Source: Limnanthes douglasii subsp. nivea (taxonomy: Eukaryota; Streptophyta; Magnoliopsida; Brassicales; Limnanthaceae). From it: 64,000 nt of DNA. Both the position numbers and the translations under genes were made by a program. The notes beneath the pieces were generated by a model, which saw nothing but the letters and a program-made list of their open reading frames with translations, did not search any database and was not told the DNA's origin. The stretch is taken from positions 166,355,739-166,419,738 of the forward strand of contig JAUPFV010000002.1 of the NCBI GenBank assembly GCA_036936605.1. Direction: 5' to 3'. Numbering within the stretch: the first letter of the stretch is position 1; the number at the start of each line of letters is the position of its first letter. Of this stretch, positions 21,480 to 33,396 are shown in pieces.

Positions 21480-23100
21480 TATAAAGCAAGTTGAGGATGA
21501 GATTTTATTCAGAGAAATCACTTACCGGTCATCTTATTCTCCTGATGATAAAATGCTTCTTGATAAAGCCAAGAGCTTATATCTTGAGTTACTTGAGAGA
21601 GAAGAAAGTTACTGGAGTAAAAAAAACTAACTACAATTGGTTTAAAAATAGCGATAGAAATAATGTTGTTTTTCATAAATTTGTTAATAGAATAAAACAG
21701 AGGAATAAAATATAGAGAATTTGGGATGGTAAGAACTAGATTGATGATAAAGACTCATTTGAGAATTCAGCAGCAGAATATTTTAAAATTATTTTGGCTG
21801 ATCCTATCAACAACAATAAGGATGAAAGTCTTCTTGATATTATACCCAAGTTTGTTACTACATAGGAGAATAGAATGTTGATGTTTATTCCTAGAAATGA
21901 TGAAATCATAAAGGCTATAAACTCTCTCAATGGGAATGGTGCTCCAGGTCCAGATGGTATAATGGTATTTTCTTCAAGAAGTGCTGGAATATCATTGGTG
22001 AAGATCTGAGTGAGGCTGTAAAGGAAATCTTCAAAGGGATGCAAATACCCACTGGAATTCATGCTACAACAATTTGTCTAATACCAAAAACTGATTCTCC
22101 TAGGGTGTGGAAGGACTATAGGCCAATTAGTCTGTCTACTATGCTCAACAGGATAGTCTCTAAGGTTAAAATAATAGGTTAACTGCTATCCTGCCCAAGA
22201 TCATCTCAGAAGAGCAAGACGCGTTTTTAAAACAAAGAAGTATCCATGATAATGTGCTTATATAACCAAGGAGCTCAGTTGTGACTTAAATTATAAAACT
22301 AGAGAAGCGAATACAATGGTTAAGATTTACATCACATAAGATTGTGATAAGGCGGAGAACAATTTTCTAATTAGAGTTTTCGAAGGCTTTGGGTTTGATA
22401 AAGCTTTCATTGAGATGATTAATAAAAACTTTAGAAATATTCATTCTTCAGTGTTTGTTAACGGGGAGCAGAAATAATATTTCAAGTCTACAAAAGGCCT
22501 GAGGTAAGTAGATCATTTGTCTCCTTGCCTATTCATAATAGTTGAGGATTACTTGATAAGGGGTATGAGATATCTTACTAATAAGCACCCTGAAATAAGA
22601 TACATGAACAGAGGCAGTTGGAGTCTACCTTATTTGGCATTTGCTGATGACCTCATAGTATTCTGCAATGGGGCTGCTTCATCTATTGACAGAATTAATA
22701 AGATTCTTGATCACTACATAAATGTTTCAAGCCAAAAGGTTAATAAGGAAAAGTCAACGTTCATGCAGAGTTGGAAATGACAAGAATAAGAAAGATGGTG
22801 CAGGTCTTGGGTTTCAAGCATAATAAGCTGCCTATGGAGTACCTAGGGGCTACTGTAAGTCCTAACAATAAAAACTCTAACTATGAAGAGCTGGTCAACA
22901 AGGTGAGAACTAGGATACTTGAATGGGACGGTCTATCATTATCATTTGGAGGTAGACTTACTCTGATTCAGAGTATCCTCAACATAATTCCATTTTATAT
23001 AATGCATAATTCTTTGATTCCAAAGGCTACCATTCAAAAAATTGAAGTACACTGCAATAAGTTCTTATGAGGCTCAACGGAAAACAGAGAAGATATCTCC
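21480..23100 (+). pseudogene. LINE reverse transcriptase domain, broken
   Basis: Visible blocks: NGNGAPGPDGI near 21935, ICLIPKTDSP near 22075, CLFIIVEDYLIRG near 22520 and the catalytic FADDLIVF at about 22640-22662. After a frameshift near 22775 comes LPMEYLGATVSP and GLSLSFGGRLTLIQSIL (about 22930). Stops occur near 21865, 22182 and 22476. Confidence 0.8.
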
Positions 23101-23361
23101 TAGGCTTCCTAGTCTAAAGTTTGTAAGCCATATGATGAGGGCGGTCTGAATATAAGAAGAATGAAAAACATGCAAGAGGCTTATTCTTTTAAGATTTGGT
23201 ATAATTTCATAGAGCAAAAATCAATGTGGTCAAGGTTTATGGCTTTAATCTATAGTTATGCCTACCATCCTATAAGTGCTCCCATGCCTAGTAAACAATC
23301 TAATATATGAGACTCGATGATTAAAGTTAGTGACAGGGCTGAGAAAATGATCTATTGAAAA

Positions 23362-24513
23362 GTGGGAGAAGGGAAGATGGATTTTTGGATTGATAGGTGG
23401 TGTCATAAATCTCCTTTTATTATTCTTGATTCTGAAAATGATAGAACCTGGTATTACCTAAAGGAGGTTAGAGCTTATTGGTGTTTCTCTTCTTCAACAA
23501 TAGATGAAATTAAAAAGATCAGTTTTAATAGCAATAAGGATTCTATCAAATGGTGTATTTCAAAATCTGGAGAATATAGCACGAAAGATACTTGGAATTG
23601 GTTAAGGAGCAAGCATAACAGGTCTAACATGTTTAAGAAAGTCTGGAATGCTATCACTCCCAAAAAATGCTCCTTTGTGTCTTGGAGAGTGATCACAATT
23701 GGGTTTCAACTGATGTCAATATTCAAAAGAAAAAGATTCAGTTAGCATCAAAATGCCAACATTGTGGTGATTCGGAAAACACTAAACATATCTTATTATA
23801 CTGAGTCTTGGGAAGCATTGAAGTATTTTTCTTCTCTCTTTGGAATCGATATTAACATTAACGTGACCTAGTTCACATGTTGAGGTCTTGCTTTTGGTCA
23901 ACACAAAAAGATGTGCATATCAGAACAATCATTCCAGTGATTACAACTTGAGTAATCTGGTCAACAAGAAATAATAAAAAGCATAATGATATGAAAGCCA
24001 CTTTTGAGTCAATGACAGATCGCATTATCAAGATACTAACTGGTCTAGATCAATGAAAGTTGCTAACAAGAAGACATTGGGGCAAATCATTTAACTAAAC
24101 CCAGAATTGTTATTGCCTTAAAATGGAATCACCCTAAAAGCAAAAGATACAAACTTAATACGGATGGTGCTAGCAACTATAAGGGAGAGTCTAGTGGTGG
24201 AGGTCTGACCAGAAATCATGATGGTATGTTAATTACTGGATTTAGCAGAGCTTATGGAAATCAATCTCCAATAGTAGCTGAGTGTAGGGCTCTTCTGGAC
24301 GGTCTTCTAATATATAAAGAGAAAGGCATCACTAAGCTTGACATAAAATATGATTCAAGTATATTAACTGAGATGATTCTAACTGGTCAAGCCCCATGGT
24401 ATTTGGATTCTCTAATAAGCTACTGCATGAGGTTGATAAGTTCAAAAATGAATTTTAACAATGTATTTCGTAAAAAGAAAGCCGCTGATTGGGTCTCGAA
24501 GCAAGCTATGTAA
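23362..24513 (+). pseudogene. LINE C-terminal zinc-binding region and RNase H
   Basis: The region 23362-23745 holds the WIDRW block and the ITPKKCSFVSWR motif of the reverse-transcriptase-associated zinc-binding domain. RNase H follows near 24150 (NTDGASNYKG with the first Asp) and in the open stretch 24226-24513 (AECRALLDGL with Glu, KYDSS with Asp). The terminal KAADWVSKQAM is typical of plant LINE RNase H. Frames are broken between the two parts. Confidence 0.75.
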
Positions 24514-24668
24514 TCAGGGATTAATGTAGACTACAATCTTGTGATCTACCAAGTAAGCTTAAGGCAATAATATTTCTGAAAAATCTTGGCACAAGCTATA
24601 TCAAGAATTGAAGATGATGAATGAACAGACTTGATTAGAATCGATTGAAGTATTACCTGGTCACTAAT

Positions 24669-24792
24669 GGAAGCTCAAGCAGTATCAAGTCTGGAGTGCA
24701 TATGATTCGTTCTTCGTGATAGACTTAAATGAAAGCTCAAGCAGTATCAAGTCTGGAGTGCAGATGATTCGTTCTTCGTGATAGACTTAAAT
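24669..24792. repeat. 62-bp tandem repeat, two copies
   Basis: Units at 24669-24730 and 24731-24792 differ at only a couple of bases, and a third copy begins at 24793 for 8 bases. Located in the LINE 3' untranslated region. Confidence 0.92.
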
Positions 24793-25357
24793 GGAAGCTC
24801 TGCTAATAGGTCCTTTTATGAGTTGAAAAAATCATGATTTTTTCTGAGGTCTAGTTAATGTTTCGGTCTTGATTTACTAATAAAATTTAAGATTGAGGCT
24901 TGAGATTTCTGTTCGGAGACGATGAGAGGTGGAAAAGATGAAAGAAAAAAAAAGTTGTTTTGGCATCCTGGTTTTAGAAGTTTTGAATCTTCCACTTCTT
25001 TGTATTTCTTTTCAGTTAGATCATTTGACATGTTTGTATATATTTAATGAAGAATTATTAAGAAGCAAGTAATTGATGGAAAAATAAAACAAAATAACTT
25101 TTAATACCTAAACTTGTAAACTCTTTTTACAATAGGATAAAAATATCGTATTTTTTATTAGTTTTACTTTTATGATTTTTCTTTCTATATATATTTATAT
25201 ATATTTATATTTATGTGAGTTATTCAAAATCCAGCCATTTGGATCTGTCTAACAAAATTTTATGTATCACCAAATTCTATAAATAATAAAATAACTACAC
25301 GAAAATAGACGTAACATTAATATGGATTTTATAGACGTTTATATACATTACTTTTAA

Positions 25358-25360
<3 letters not shown>

Positions 25361-25443
<83 letters not shown>
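25361..25443. repeat. (AT)n microsatellite
   Basis: About 83 bp of uninterrupted AT dinucleotide, with a shorter AT tract near 25465-25482. Confidence 0.98.
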
Positions 25444-25448
<5 letters not shown>

Positions 25449-25483
25449 CCAAAACATTATTTGTTATATATATATATATAATA

Positions 25484-26345
25484 TGAAATATTAAAATTAT
25501 TATTTATTTGTTTAATTAAAATAAGCATTCTATTTGTGGTAGGATAATTTTTGGGTTAAGTCATTGTTCAGCTGTGGGTAGAACTTAATTATGTTTATTC
25601 ACCATATAAAATAAGTCCAATAATAACTATTTGTATTTATAGATTATAAGTACTTAATAATCGCTCTAAATATAACTTAGATATGTTTTTGGAAAATTGT
25701 GAACAGTCATTATTTTGTTATTTGAGAATTTACTATTCATTTTTTTTATAAGTTTTTTTTCTCTATTTTATCTATTTAACTTTTCTAGCGAGTCGGTCCA
25801 AATTGTTTTAAGCCTCGTCAAGGGTGACTATAGTTGGAGCGTTTTGCTTTTGGTACCTAAAAGCTTCCCTCTAAACCCTTTACTCAATAGTAGGCTTATT
25901 TTTATGTTTGCTTCGAAAAGATGAATACGTGGTGCATAGAGGAAATGTTTATACCCTTGGGGGTTAGGTCACTCTTGAAGGTCATGAAGCCTTCTTGGCT
26001 ATTCAATAACAAGCTCAATGGGAAGAACAAGAAACACAACTTATGACCAAAATGGTTGCACCTCCGACCGAAAGGGAAACATTAGCACTAGGACTTGAGA
26101 CCTTCAATCTCAAATTAACATATCAAGGTGAAAGTGGAGACTACCGAAGGAGATAAAAGGACTTCGGTTTTTAATATGAGGCCTTATGTTATGGAAAATA
26201 GTTAAGTTCTCTCATGAGAGAATACAAAGCATATCATCATTATCATTCCCCAACGACGAGTGATGACCAGCTCTTTGATAGATTCAAGTATACTTATTTG
26301 CATATGAGAATATATCATCTAAATAGTAACACGTGCACAAATCAT
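25484..26345. other. No recognisable gene
   Basis: AT-rich on the left; about 25930-26280 is more balanced in base composition and coding-like in short pieces, but no domain is recognised. It ends at the Tat-B LTR. Confidence 0.4.
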
Positions 26346-26931
26346 TGATAAGGGGGTAATCGCCGCACGAAGAGAATAAACATACATAGCCAGTAGAGCG
26401 GGTCATTGGCCGAACTGACAAAGAAGTTCAAAGGAAGTACGAACAAACTCGAACCAATCAGTTGGTGGACTTCGACGAATAAGGAAAAAGAAAGACCAAG
26501 TCATGATGAGATAACTAGAACCTAATTGAGCAGAAGGGAAACGATTGGATATGAGCTCGGTATCTTATATTCGATATTTTCCTTGCTCGGAGTTTACGAA
26601 GAGTATAACTGAGAAGAGGAGCGCTAGACGAGCGCCTAGGATATTAAACAAGCAGAACCAACCGAGCACCTCGCATAACAGATGATAGTCAGAACAACGG
26701 TTTAGGGCCACGATAGAAGAATCAGTCAAACCAGTTATGTAACGGCTTTTAAATTAGATCCCATAATGTAAATGAAGTTAAGACATGAAATTAGTGTAGT
26801 CAAATAGTAAAGTGATGGGGAGTAACCGTTGGAGAAAGTATAAATAACGGGATAGAACCCCAATGTATGATCTTTCTTCTTTGATAGTATAATTTACTAC
26901 TTGACAGTTCACTTTGTTATTCCCATTAACA
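26346..26931 (+). repeat. Tat-B 5' LTR (586 bp)
   Basis: Begins TGATAAGGGGG and ends CCCATTAACA immediately before a primer-binding site. A TATAAATA box is at 26839-26846. The start is inferred from the TG end and from the similar start of the Tat-C LTR; the partner LTR is not in the window. Confidence 0.6.
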
Positions 26932-26935
26932 AATT

Positions 26936-26952
26936 TGGCGCCGTCTGTGGGA
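26936..26952 (+). other. Tat-B primer-binding site
   Basis: TGGCGCCGTCTGTGGGA, five bases after the LTR end. This is the tRNA-primer site form common in Tat-type gypsy elements. Confidence 0.75.
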
Positions 26953-26988
26953 GCTTGACAACAAATTTATTCAAAAAAGTACAAAAAT

Positions 26989-27798
26989 CATGGTAGTAAC
27001 TAGGTCAGAGATTGAGAGAGAGAACCCATAAGCAAGTGGAGCAGTTGTAGATCGAAGAGCTAGAGTAAATCAACCGGTGAGGCTAGACACAGCAAACTCT
27101 ACCGCAGCTATCGGGCCAGAGATCGTAGTTATAGCTCCAACTGCACCAATGGAGCTAGTCACAAGAGTGGTACAACAGATGACCGTCACCGAACTAGAAA
27201 TCAACCCCGCCAAATTGGTAACAACCCTTGTCATGCAAGAGGTCCCTGCCGAGAACCCGGCGGTGGCACCAAATTTCCGGCAACTGGAGCAAAAAATCCA
27301 GAATCTCCATCAAGAATAGCCTAGGGTGGCATCCGAGCGGGACGCTCGGTAGCAGGCGATTCATGCAACCCTAGTAGGGATGAATGATGCACTCAACACC
27401 CTAACTACTAAGGCAAGGAGAGCGGGTCGAGTTAATCACCCGTACGTACCTGATGCAAGCCGTATCAATAAGGGAGACCGGTCGTCTAAGCGCGATGATA
27501 AGAAAGATGAAGAAGGGGAGTGCGGAATTGGAAAGAAATCCAAAGAGACCGAGCAGAGGAAGGAAGTGCACCGCAATCCTTCGAAAAGAGCCAGGGAGGA
27601 GGCTGATATTGAATACAATTAGGTAAGACCTCGAATGTCAAATTATATTCTTAAGGGTCGTCTTTTGCGGGAAAAAATATTTGAGGCCCAGATGCAAAGG
27701 AAATTCAATCCTTTAAGGGTGGAGACCTACGATGGCACACGCGAGCTAGAGAGATACCTCGAACAATTTTGTAATATGATTAGGTTTCCCACCGAGGT
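26989..27798 (+). pseudogene. Tat-B gag, truncated by a CRM LTR
   Basis: Gag starts MVVTRSEIERENP at 26989 and hits TAA near 27029. An open stretch (27077-27319), another stop at 27317-27319 and one near 27350, then 27380-27622 with the basic, charged KSKETEQRKEVHRN run. The last open part starts at 27635 and includes a RVETYDGTRELE gag-core block, and it is interrupted at 27799 by the CRM-2 LTR. The frame crosses the junction. The same gag segment and junction recur in inverted orientation at 44190-44676. Confidence 0.75.
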
Positions 27799-28650
27799 TG
27801 ATGTGATCCTAGATGACACAAAGAGCTTAGAACATGGAAATGTGCAAGAACCAGATGAACAACTTGAAAAAGAAGATGAGCTTGAAGTTGAAGATATTCT
27901 TATTTTACCCGCTGGTCCAACAACTCGATCAAGAGCAAAACAATTTATCAAAGCTGTTGGAGGATTGCTTAATCAACTAGAGCATCCACGTGATCAAAAC
28001 AGCAAGTATGGTGGAAAATCTTGTCAAACCACTTTGGTCTTGATTCAAGCTAATTGGTTTCAACAAATGAGAAAGTGTCTCGATTGTACTCTTTTTCCCT
28101 TGTTCAAGTTTTGTCCCAATGGGTTTTCTTGACAAGGTTTTTAATGAGGCAATTGTTTCACTTCACCATTGCCCATTTGTTGAAATAAAAGCCCAAGGCC
28201 CATCTACACCAAAAGCCACGTCCTTGGAGGAGGGAAGGGTCTGATTTCCAGCTTATATCATTAATACTTTGTATTTTCAATATTAAAGCATTTTGTTTCC
28301 AAGAAAAGCCTTAATTGTTTTAGAGGCATGCATTATGTTTCCAAGAACAGCCATAATTGTGTTCAATGCTAGTTCTTTCTCCTATAAAAACTTTATACTC
28401 AGAATTCTAATGGTCAGACTATCTTTGATTCTGAAAAAACTTCTTAAGTTTTACTCTTCTCTTGTTGGTGTGTAATATCCACAAGAAAACCTGTTCTTCA
28501 TTTGGTGCGTCATATCCAAAGGAAGATCAGTTGGAATATCAAAGGCCTTTCCACAACCTTTGTGTGACCTATCGATCCACATCCTTTGATCCTTGAATCC
28601 TTTTGGGTTCCTGGTTGCAAAGTTATGCCGATTCTAGGAGGAGTTTATCA
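27799..28650 (+). repeat. CRM-2 5' LTR (852 bp)
   Basis: TGATGTGATCC to GAGTTTATCA. It lacks about 20 bp near 28627 that the 3' LTR and CRM-1 LTR keep. The 42-bp-spaced direct repeats start at 28294 and 28336, and the TATAAAA box is at 28383-28389. The pol-tail frame inside the LTR is intact here (GAA codon near 27867), unlike in the 3' LTR. Confidence 0.92.
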
Positions 28651-28652
28651 AG

Positions 28653-28664
28653 TGGTATCAGAGC
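28653..28664 (+). other. CRM-2 primer-binding site
   Basis: TGGTATCAGAGC, complementary to the 3' end of initiator methionine tRNA, two bases after the 5' LTR. Confidence 0.93.
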
Positions 28665-28981
28665 AATATTCTGAAAGTTGGGTATTCTCTTTCTCATTAA
28701 TTTTTCTTCATCTATTTTATATTATCAGTTTGTTTTGGAAGATTTGAGTGTTAGTGTGATGATTTCATTTTGAATCACGAAATTCTGATCTGTTTCACCC
28801 TAGTTATAGTTGTGTGAGATTTAAAATCGTAGAAAATCATTTTTAGGTGCTGTTGTGAAACTTATATCTTAATATTCTTAGGAAAACAGATTTGGATATG
28901 TTTTATGGTTTTAAATAAATTGAAGAACTTTCCAAGGACTTGTTGCTGGTGATTTGTTTTTGTTTTGTTTTGTAGAAAAGG

Positions 28982-30064
28982 ATGTCTAATTCAAATGATG
29001 CAGAAAACAGTAATTTCAATAACAAATTGAAGCTATGACAAAGTTGATAGACACCAAGATAGATGCCTTTCGCGAAGAGCTTCAATCAAACACTGACCAC
29101 GAGCGGAACCGTTCACGACAAACCAATCCAAGAAGAAACCATGAACTACCTGAATAATTCAGAAATGAAGCCGCTGATGAAATATTATGAACGCATGAGC
29201 AATTCATCTCGAAACAGCCATAGAATTCACCATAGACGTACAAGAAAGGGCAACATACGTATGCGTGACAATCTTGGAGGTCTCAAGATTAAGATTCCAC
29301 CATTCCATGGAAAAAACGATCCAGATGCCTATTTAGAATGGGAAAAGAAGATTGAACTCGTTTTCAACGTTCAACACTACACGGAGACGAATCGAGTAAG
29401 AATTGCTGCTACTGAATTTTATGATTATGCTCTTAGTTGGTGGGATCAACTAGTTACCTCAAGAAGGCGTAATGAGGAACATCCTAGAAAATCATGGGCA
29501 GAAATGAAAGCCATTATGCGGAAGAGGTTTGTTCCTAGTCATTACCACCGTGAGCTGCATCAAAAGCTGAGGAGATTAACACAAGGAAGCCGATCTGTTG
29601 AAGAGTATTATCAAGAAATGGAGACCTTAATGTTGCGAGTTGATATTTCAGAAGATAGAGAGGCAACAATGTCAAGGTTTCTTGGGGGTTTAAATAGAGA
29701 AATTCAAGACAGATTGGAAACTCAATATTATGTTGAACTAGAAGAGATGCTACACAAAGTTTTGCTATTTGAACAACAAGTTAAAAGAAAGAACTCCTCA
29801 AGATCAAGTTACGGTTCAGGGGCAGTAACAATTAAGCTAAGTTATTCAAAAGATGAGAAGACCAATTATAAAAAAGGAAGCTATGTAGAGGTGAACCAAA
29901 AATCTGGAACACCATTGTCTATTGATAACAAGGGCAAACCTAAAGAGGTTGCAATCAGAACTCGTGATGTTAAGTGTTTCAAGTGCAAAGGGATGAGACA
30001 TTATGCTAATGAGTGTTCTAATAAGAAAATTATGACAATTCTAGATAATGGAGAAATAATTTGA
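28982..30064 (+). pseudogene. CRM-2 gag
   Basis: The likely original start is the ATG at 28982 (MSNSNDAENS). A frameshift near 29030 and a second before 29210 separate it from the main frame, which is open from 29063 to 30064. The capsid block NLGGLKIKIPPFHGKNDPDA lies near 29270. The zinc knuckle near 29972 reads CFKCKGMRHYANEC, with Arg where the other copies have Gly before the His. It ends at TGA 30062-30064, a substitution of the TCA codon seen in CRM-1. Confidence 0.85.
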
Positions 30065-31432
30065 GAGGAAGAAGAAATTGTCTCTGATTCTTCCGAGGAA
30101 CACTTAAAGCGACCTGCTAAAGGAGATTTATTGGTAGCCAGAAGGTCTTTAAGCGTTCAAAAAAAAGAAGAAGAACAAGAGCAAAGGGAGAATCTGTTTC
30201 ACACTAGGTGTCTTGTTCAAGGGAAAGTTTGTAGCCTTATTATCGATGGAGGCAGTTGTACCAATGTGGCAAGTGAATCTATGGTAAAGAAGCTTGGTTT
30301 AAAAACGAAAAAGCATCCAGCACCTTACAAGCTTCAATGGCTTAAGGACAATGGAGAAATGAAAGTTAGCCACCAAGTCGAAGTTCCCTTAGCCATTGGT
30401 AAGTACGAAGATGAAGTTTTATGTGATGTTCTACCTATAGAGGCTAGTCACATACTGTTAGGAAGGCCATGGCAATCTGATCGAAAGGTTATCCATGATG
30501 GATTCACTAATCGCCATACATTTGAGTTTCAAGGAAGGAAAACCACTCTAGTTCCCATGACTCCACGAGAAGTTTACCAAGATCAAAAGCATATGCAGAA
30601 CAAGGAAAGTCGGGTAACTAAACATTCGAATTTCTATGCAAAATCTGGCGAGGTTAAGAAAGCATTATTCTCTAAGCAACCTATGTTACTTTTTGTGTTT
30701 AAGGAAAATCTTATGAGTTTAACTAACTTAACACCGGCGTTGCCGAGTGAGATGACTTCTCTCTTGCAGGAATTTGAAGATGTATTCCCTAAAGACAATC
30801 CAAAGGGGCTTCCACCAATTAGAGGCATCGAACACCAAATAGATTTTGTACCTGGAGCCTCCCTTCCTAACAGACCTGCTTATAGAACTAATCCAGTGGA
30901 GACAAAAGAATTGCAAAGGCAAATCAGTGAACTGATGGAAAAAGGACATATCCCTGAAAGCATGAGTCCTTGTGGGGTACCAGTTCTACTTGTGCCCAAG
31001 AAAGATGGAAGCTGGACAATGTTTGTCGATTGCAGAGCTATCAACAACATAACAGTAAAGTATCGCCATCCTATACCTAGATTAGATGATATGTTAGATG
31101 AATTGCATGGTTCTAGCATTTTTTCTAAGATTGATCTTAAAAGTGGTTATCACCAAATTAGGATGAAAGAAGGGGATGAGTGGAAAATTGCATTTAAAAC
31201 TAAGCATGGATGATATGAATGGTTAGTAATGCCATTTGGGCTGACTAATGCACCTAGTACATTCATGCGGTTAATGAATCATGTTCTAAGGGCTTATATA
31301 GGAGTTTTTGTTGTAGTATATTTCGATGACATCTTAATTTACAGCAAGTGCTTAGAAGAACATGTTCACCATCTGAAATTGATTTTAAGTGTACTTAGGA
31401 AGGCAAATCTCTATGCTAATCTTAAGAAATGA
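30065..31432 (+). pseudogene. CRM-2 protease and reverse transcriptase, broken
   Basis: Open from 30131 to 31213 (360 codons): protease with IIDGGSC near 30240, then the linker and RT fingers and palm ([17 protein letters not shown], with Thr-Met-Phe where other copies have Arg-Met-Cys). TGA at 31211-31213 replaces a Leu codon. The short open part 31229-31432 holds the catalytic YFDD (about 31320-31331) and ends in TGA in place of a Cys codon. Confidence 0.87.
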
Positions 31433-31492
31433 ACTTTTTGTACCGATAATCTTGTCTTTTTAGGTTTTGTTATAAGTGCAGATGGTATTAAG

Positions 31493-32758
31493 GTGGATGA
31501 GGAAAAGGTTAAGGCAATCCGCGAATGGCCAAGTCCAAAAACAGTTGGAGAAGTGAGAAGCTTCCACGGCCTTGCAGGATTTTATAGGTGTTTTATCAAA
31601 GATTTCAGCATCTTAGCTGCACCACTCACTGAAATAATAAAGAAGGACGCTGGTTTCAAGTGGGAACAAGCTCAAGAAGAAGCATTTCAATCCTTAAAAG
31701 AGAAGCTTACTCATGCTCTTGTCTTGACATTACCTGATTTTCTTAAAACTTTTGAGATTGAATGTGATGCTTTTGGAATTGGGATTGGAGCTGTTTTGAT
31801 GCAGGATAAAAAGCCCATAGCTTATTTCAGTGAAAAGCTTGGAGGAGCTACTCAAAACTATCTTACTTATGACAAGGAGTTGTATGCCTTAGTTCGAGCT
31901 TTGCAAACATGGCAGCATTACTTGTGGCCAAAGGAGTTTGTCATACACACTGACCATGAATCTCTCAAACATCTAAAAGGTCAGCAAAAACTTAACAAAA
32001 GACATGCAAGGTGGATAGAATTTATTGAGACATTTCCATATGTCATCAAATACAAACAAGGTAAAGAAAATATTGTTGCTGATGCATTGTCCCGAAGGTC
32101 TGCCTTAATCACTACTCTTGAAGCTAAAATATTAGGATTTGATCATCTTAAGAGTTTATATGAAAATGATTCTGATTTTGGAAAGAGGTATCAAGCATGT
32201 GAAAAGTTTGCTTCAGGGCGGTTCCATAGGCATGAAGGATTCTTATTCTTTGATAAACGTTTATGTGTGCCTAATTGTTCCATGAGAGATTTACTTGTTA
32301 GAGAAGCCCATGGAGGAGGCTTAATGGGACATTTTGGAATAGCTAAAACTCTCAAGGTAATGCTGGATCACTTCCATTGGCCACATATGAGGAGGGATGT
32401 TGAAAGAATCTGTGACAGATGTGCTACTTGCAAACAAGCCAAATCTAAGGTTCAATCCCACGGTTTGTATACTCCTTTACCTAGTCCTACGCATCATTGG
32501 AATGATATATCTATGGACTTTGTAGTTGGATTACCTAGGACTAGAACTGGTAAGGATTCCATTTTTATGGTTGTTCATCGATTCTCTAAAATGGCACACT
32601 TTGTTGCTTGTCACAAAACTGATGATGCGTTGCACATTTCTAATCTGTTCTTTAAAGAGATAGTTCATTTGCATGGCATGCCTATGACGATAGTTTCAGA
32701 TAGGGACACTAAGTTTCTACTACCTGTCACCCACAAACTGATGGACAAACAGAAGTAG
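31493..32758 (+). pseudogene. CRM-2 RT thumb, RNase H and integrase core
   Basis: An open frame of 421 codons. The RNase H primary block IECDAFGIG (Ser to Phe beside the Asp) and [16 protein letters not shown] near 31950 are followed by DALSRR. Integrase HHCC (HGGGLMGHF ... CATCKQAKS, about 32310-32440) and the first core Asp in SMDFVVGLP precede SDRDTKFL near 32697. There a 55-bp deletion between TTTCTA repeats shifts the frame, so the core Glu is read out of frame and the ORF ends at 32758. Confidence 0.85.
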
Positions 32759-32769
32759 TAAATAGGACT

Positions 32770-33396
32770 TTGTCCACTCTTCTACGTGCATTAATTAAAA
32801 AGAACTTGAAAACTTGGGAAGAATGTTTGCCGCATGTTGAATTTGCATACAATCATTCTATGCATTCTACTTCTAAGTACTCTCCTTTTCAAATTGTTTA
32901 TGGATTTAACCCAATATCTCCTTTGGATCTAATTCCTTTGCCTTTGAGTGAAAGAGCTAGCATAGATGGGAAAAAGAAAGCTGAACTTGTAAAACAGATC
33001 CATGATGATGCAAGGAAAAACATAGAAAAGAAAACTGAGCAATATGTCAAACAAGAAAACAAGGGAAGACGTGAGAAAGTTTTTGAGGTTGGAGATCAAG
33101 TATGGGTGCACTTAAGAAAGGAAAGATTTCCAGAAGAGAGGAATTCAAAATTGATGCCTAGAATTGATGGAGCATTTGAAGTAACAAAAAAAATCAACAA
33201 TAATGCGTATCAACTTGACCTACAAGGTAAGTATAAAGTGAGTCCTACCTTTAATTTTTATGATTTGGTTCCTTTTATCGCAGATGAAATGGATTTGAGG
33301 TCAAATCCTTTTCAAGTGGGAGAGGATGATGTGATCCTAGATGACACAAGGAGCTTAGAACATGGAAATGCGCAAGAACCAAATGAACAACTTTAA
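32770..33396 (+). pseudogene. CRM-2 integrase C-terminal part
   Basis: An open frame of 208 codons downstream of the deletion, with [19 protein letters not shown], a [19 protein letters not shown] block and [14 protein letters not shown]. It enters the 3' LTR at 33327 and is stopped by TAA at 33394-33396 where the 5' LTR has GAA. This is the DNA-binding end of integrase. Confidence 0.85.
33317..33326 (+). other. CRM-2 polypurine tract
   Basis: TGGGAGAGGA directly before the 3' LTR; primer for plus-strand DNA synthesis. It is also translated, because pol runs through it. Confidence 0.8.

Larger units (their letters stand above)
19860..24950 (+). mobile_element. LINE (plant L1-type), decayed
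   Basis: Order: ORF1 remnant with a degenerate CCHC region, AP endonuclease, reverse transcriptase, and a C-terminal RNase H, the normal layout of plant L1-type LINEs. The 5' edge is approximate. A 3' untranslated stretch with an AATAAA-like signal (ACTAATAAAATTT, about 24876) and a short A-rich end near 24941-24953 follow. Stops and frameshifts break every ORF. No target duplication could be matched. Confidence 0.85.

Noticed and set aside
25361..25443. AT tract as a replication origin or matrix site
   Set aside because: A simple dinucleotide microsatellite; nothing else supports a function.
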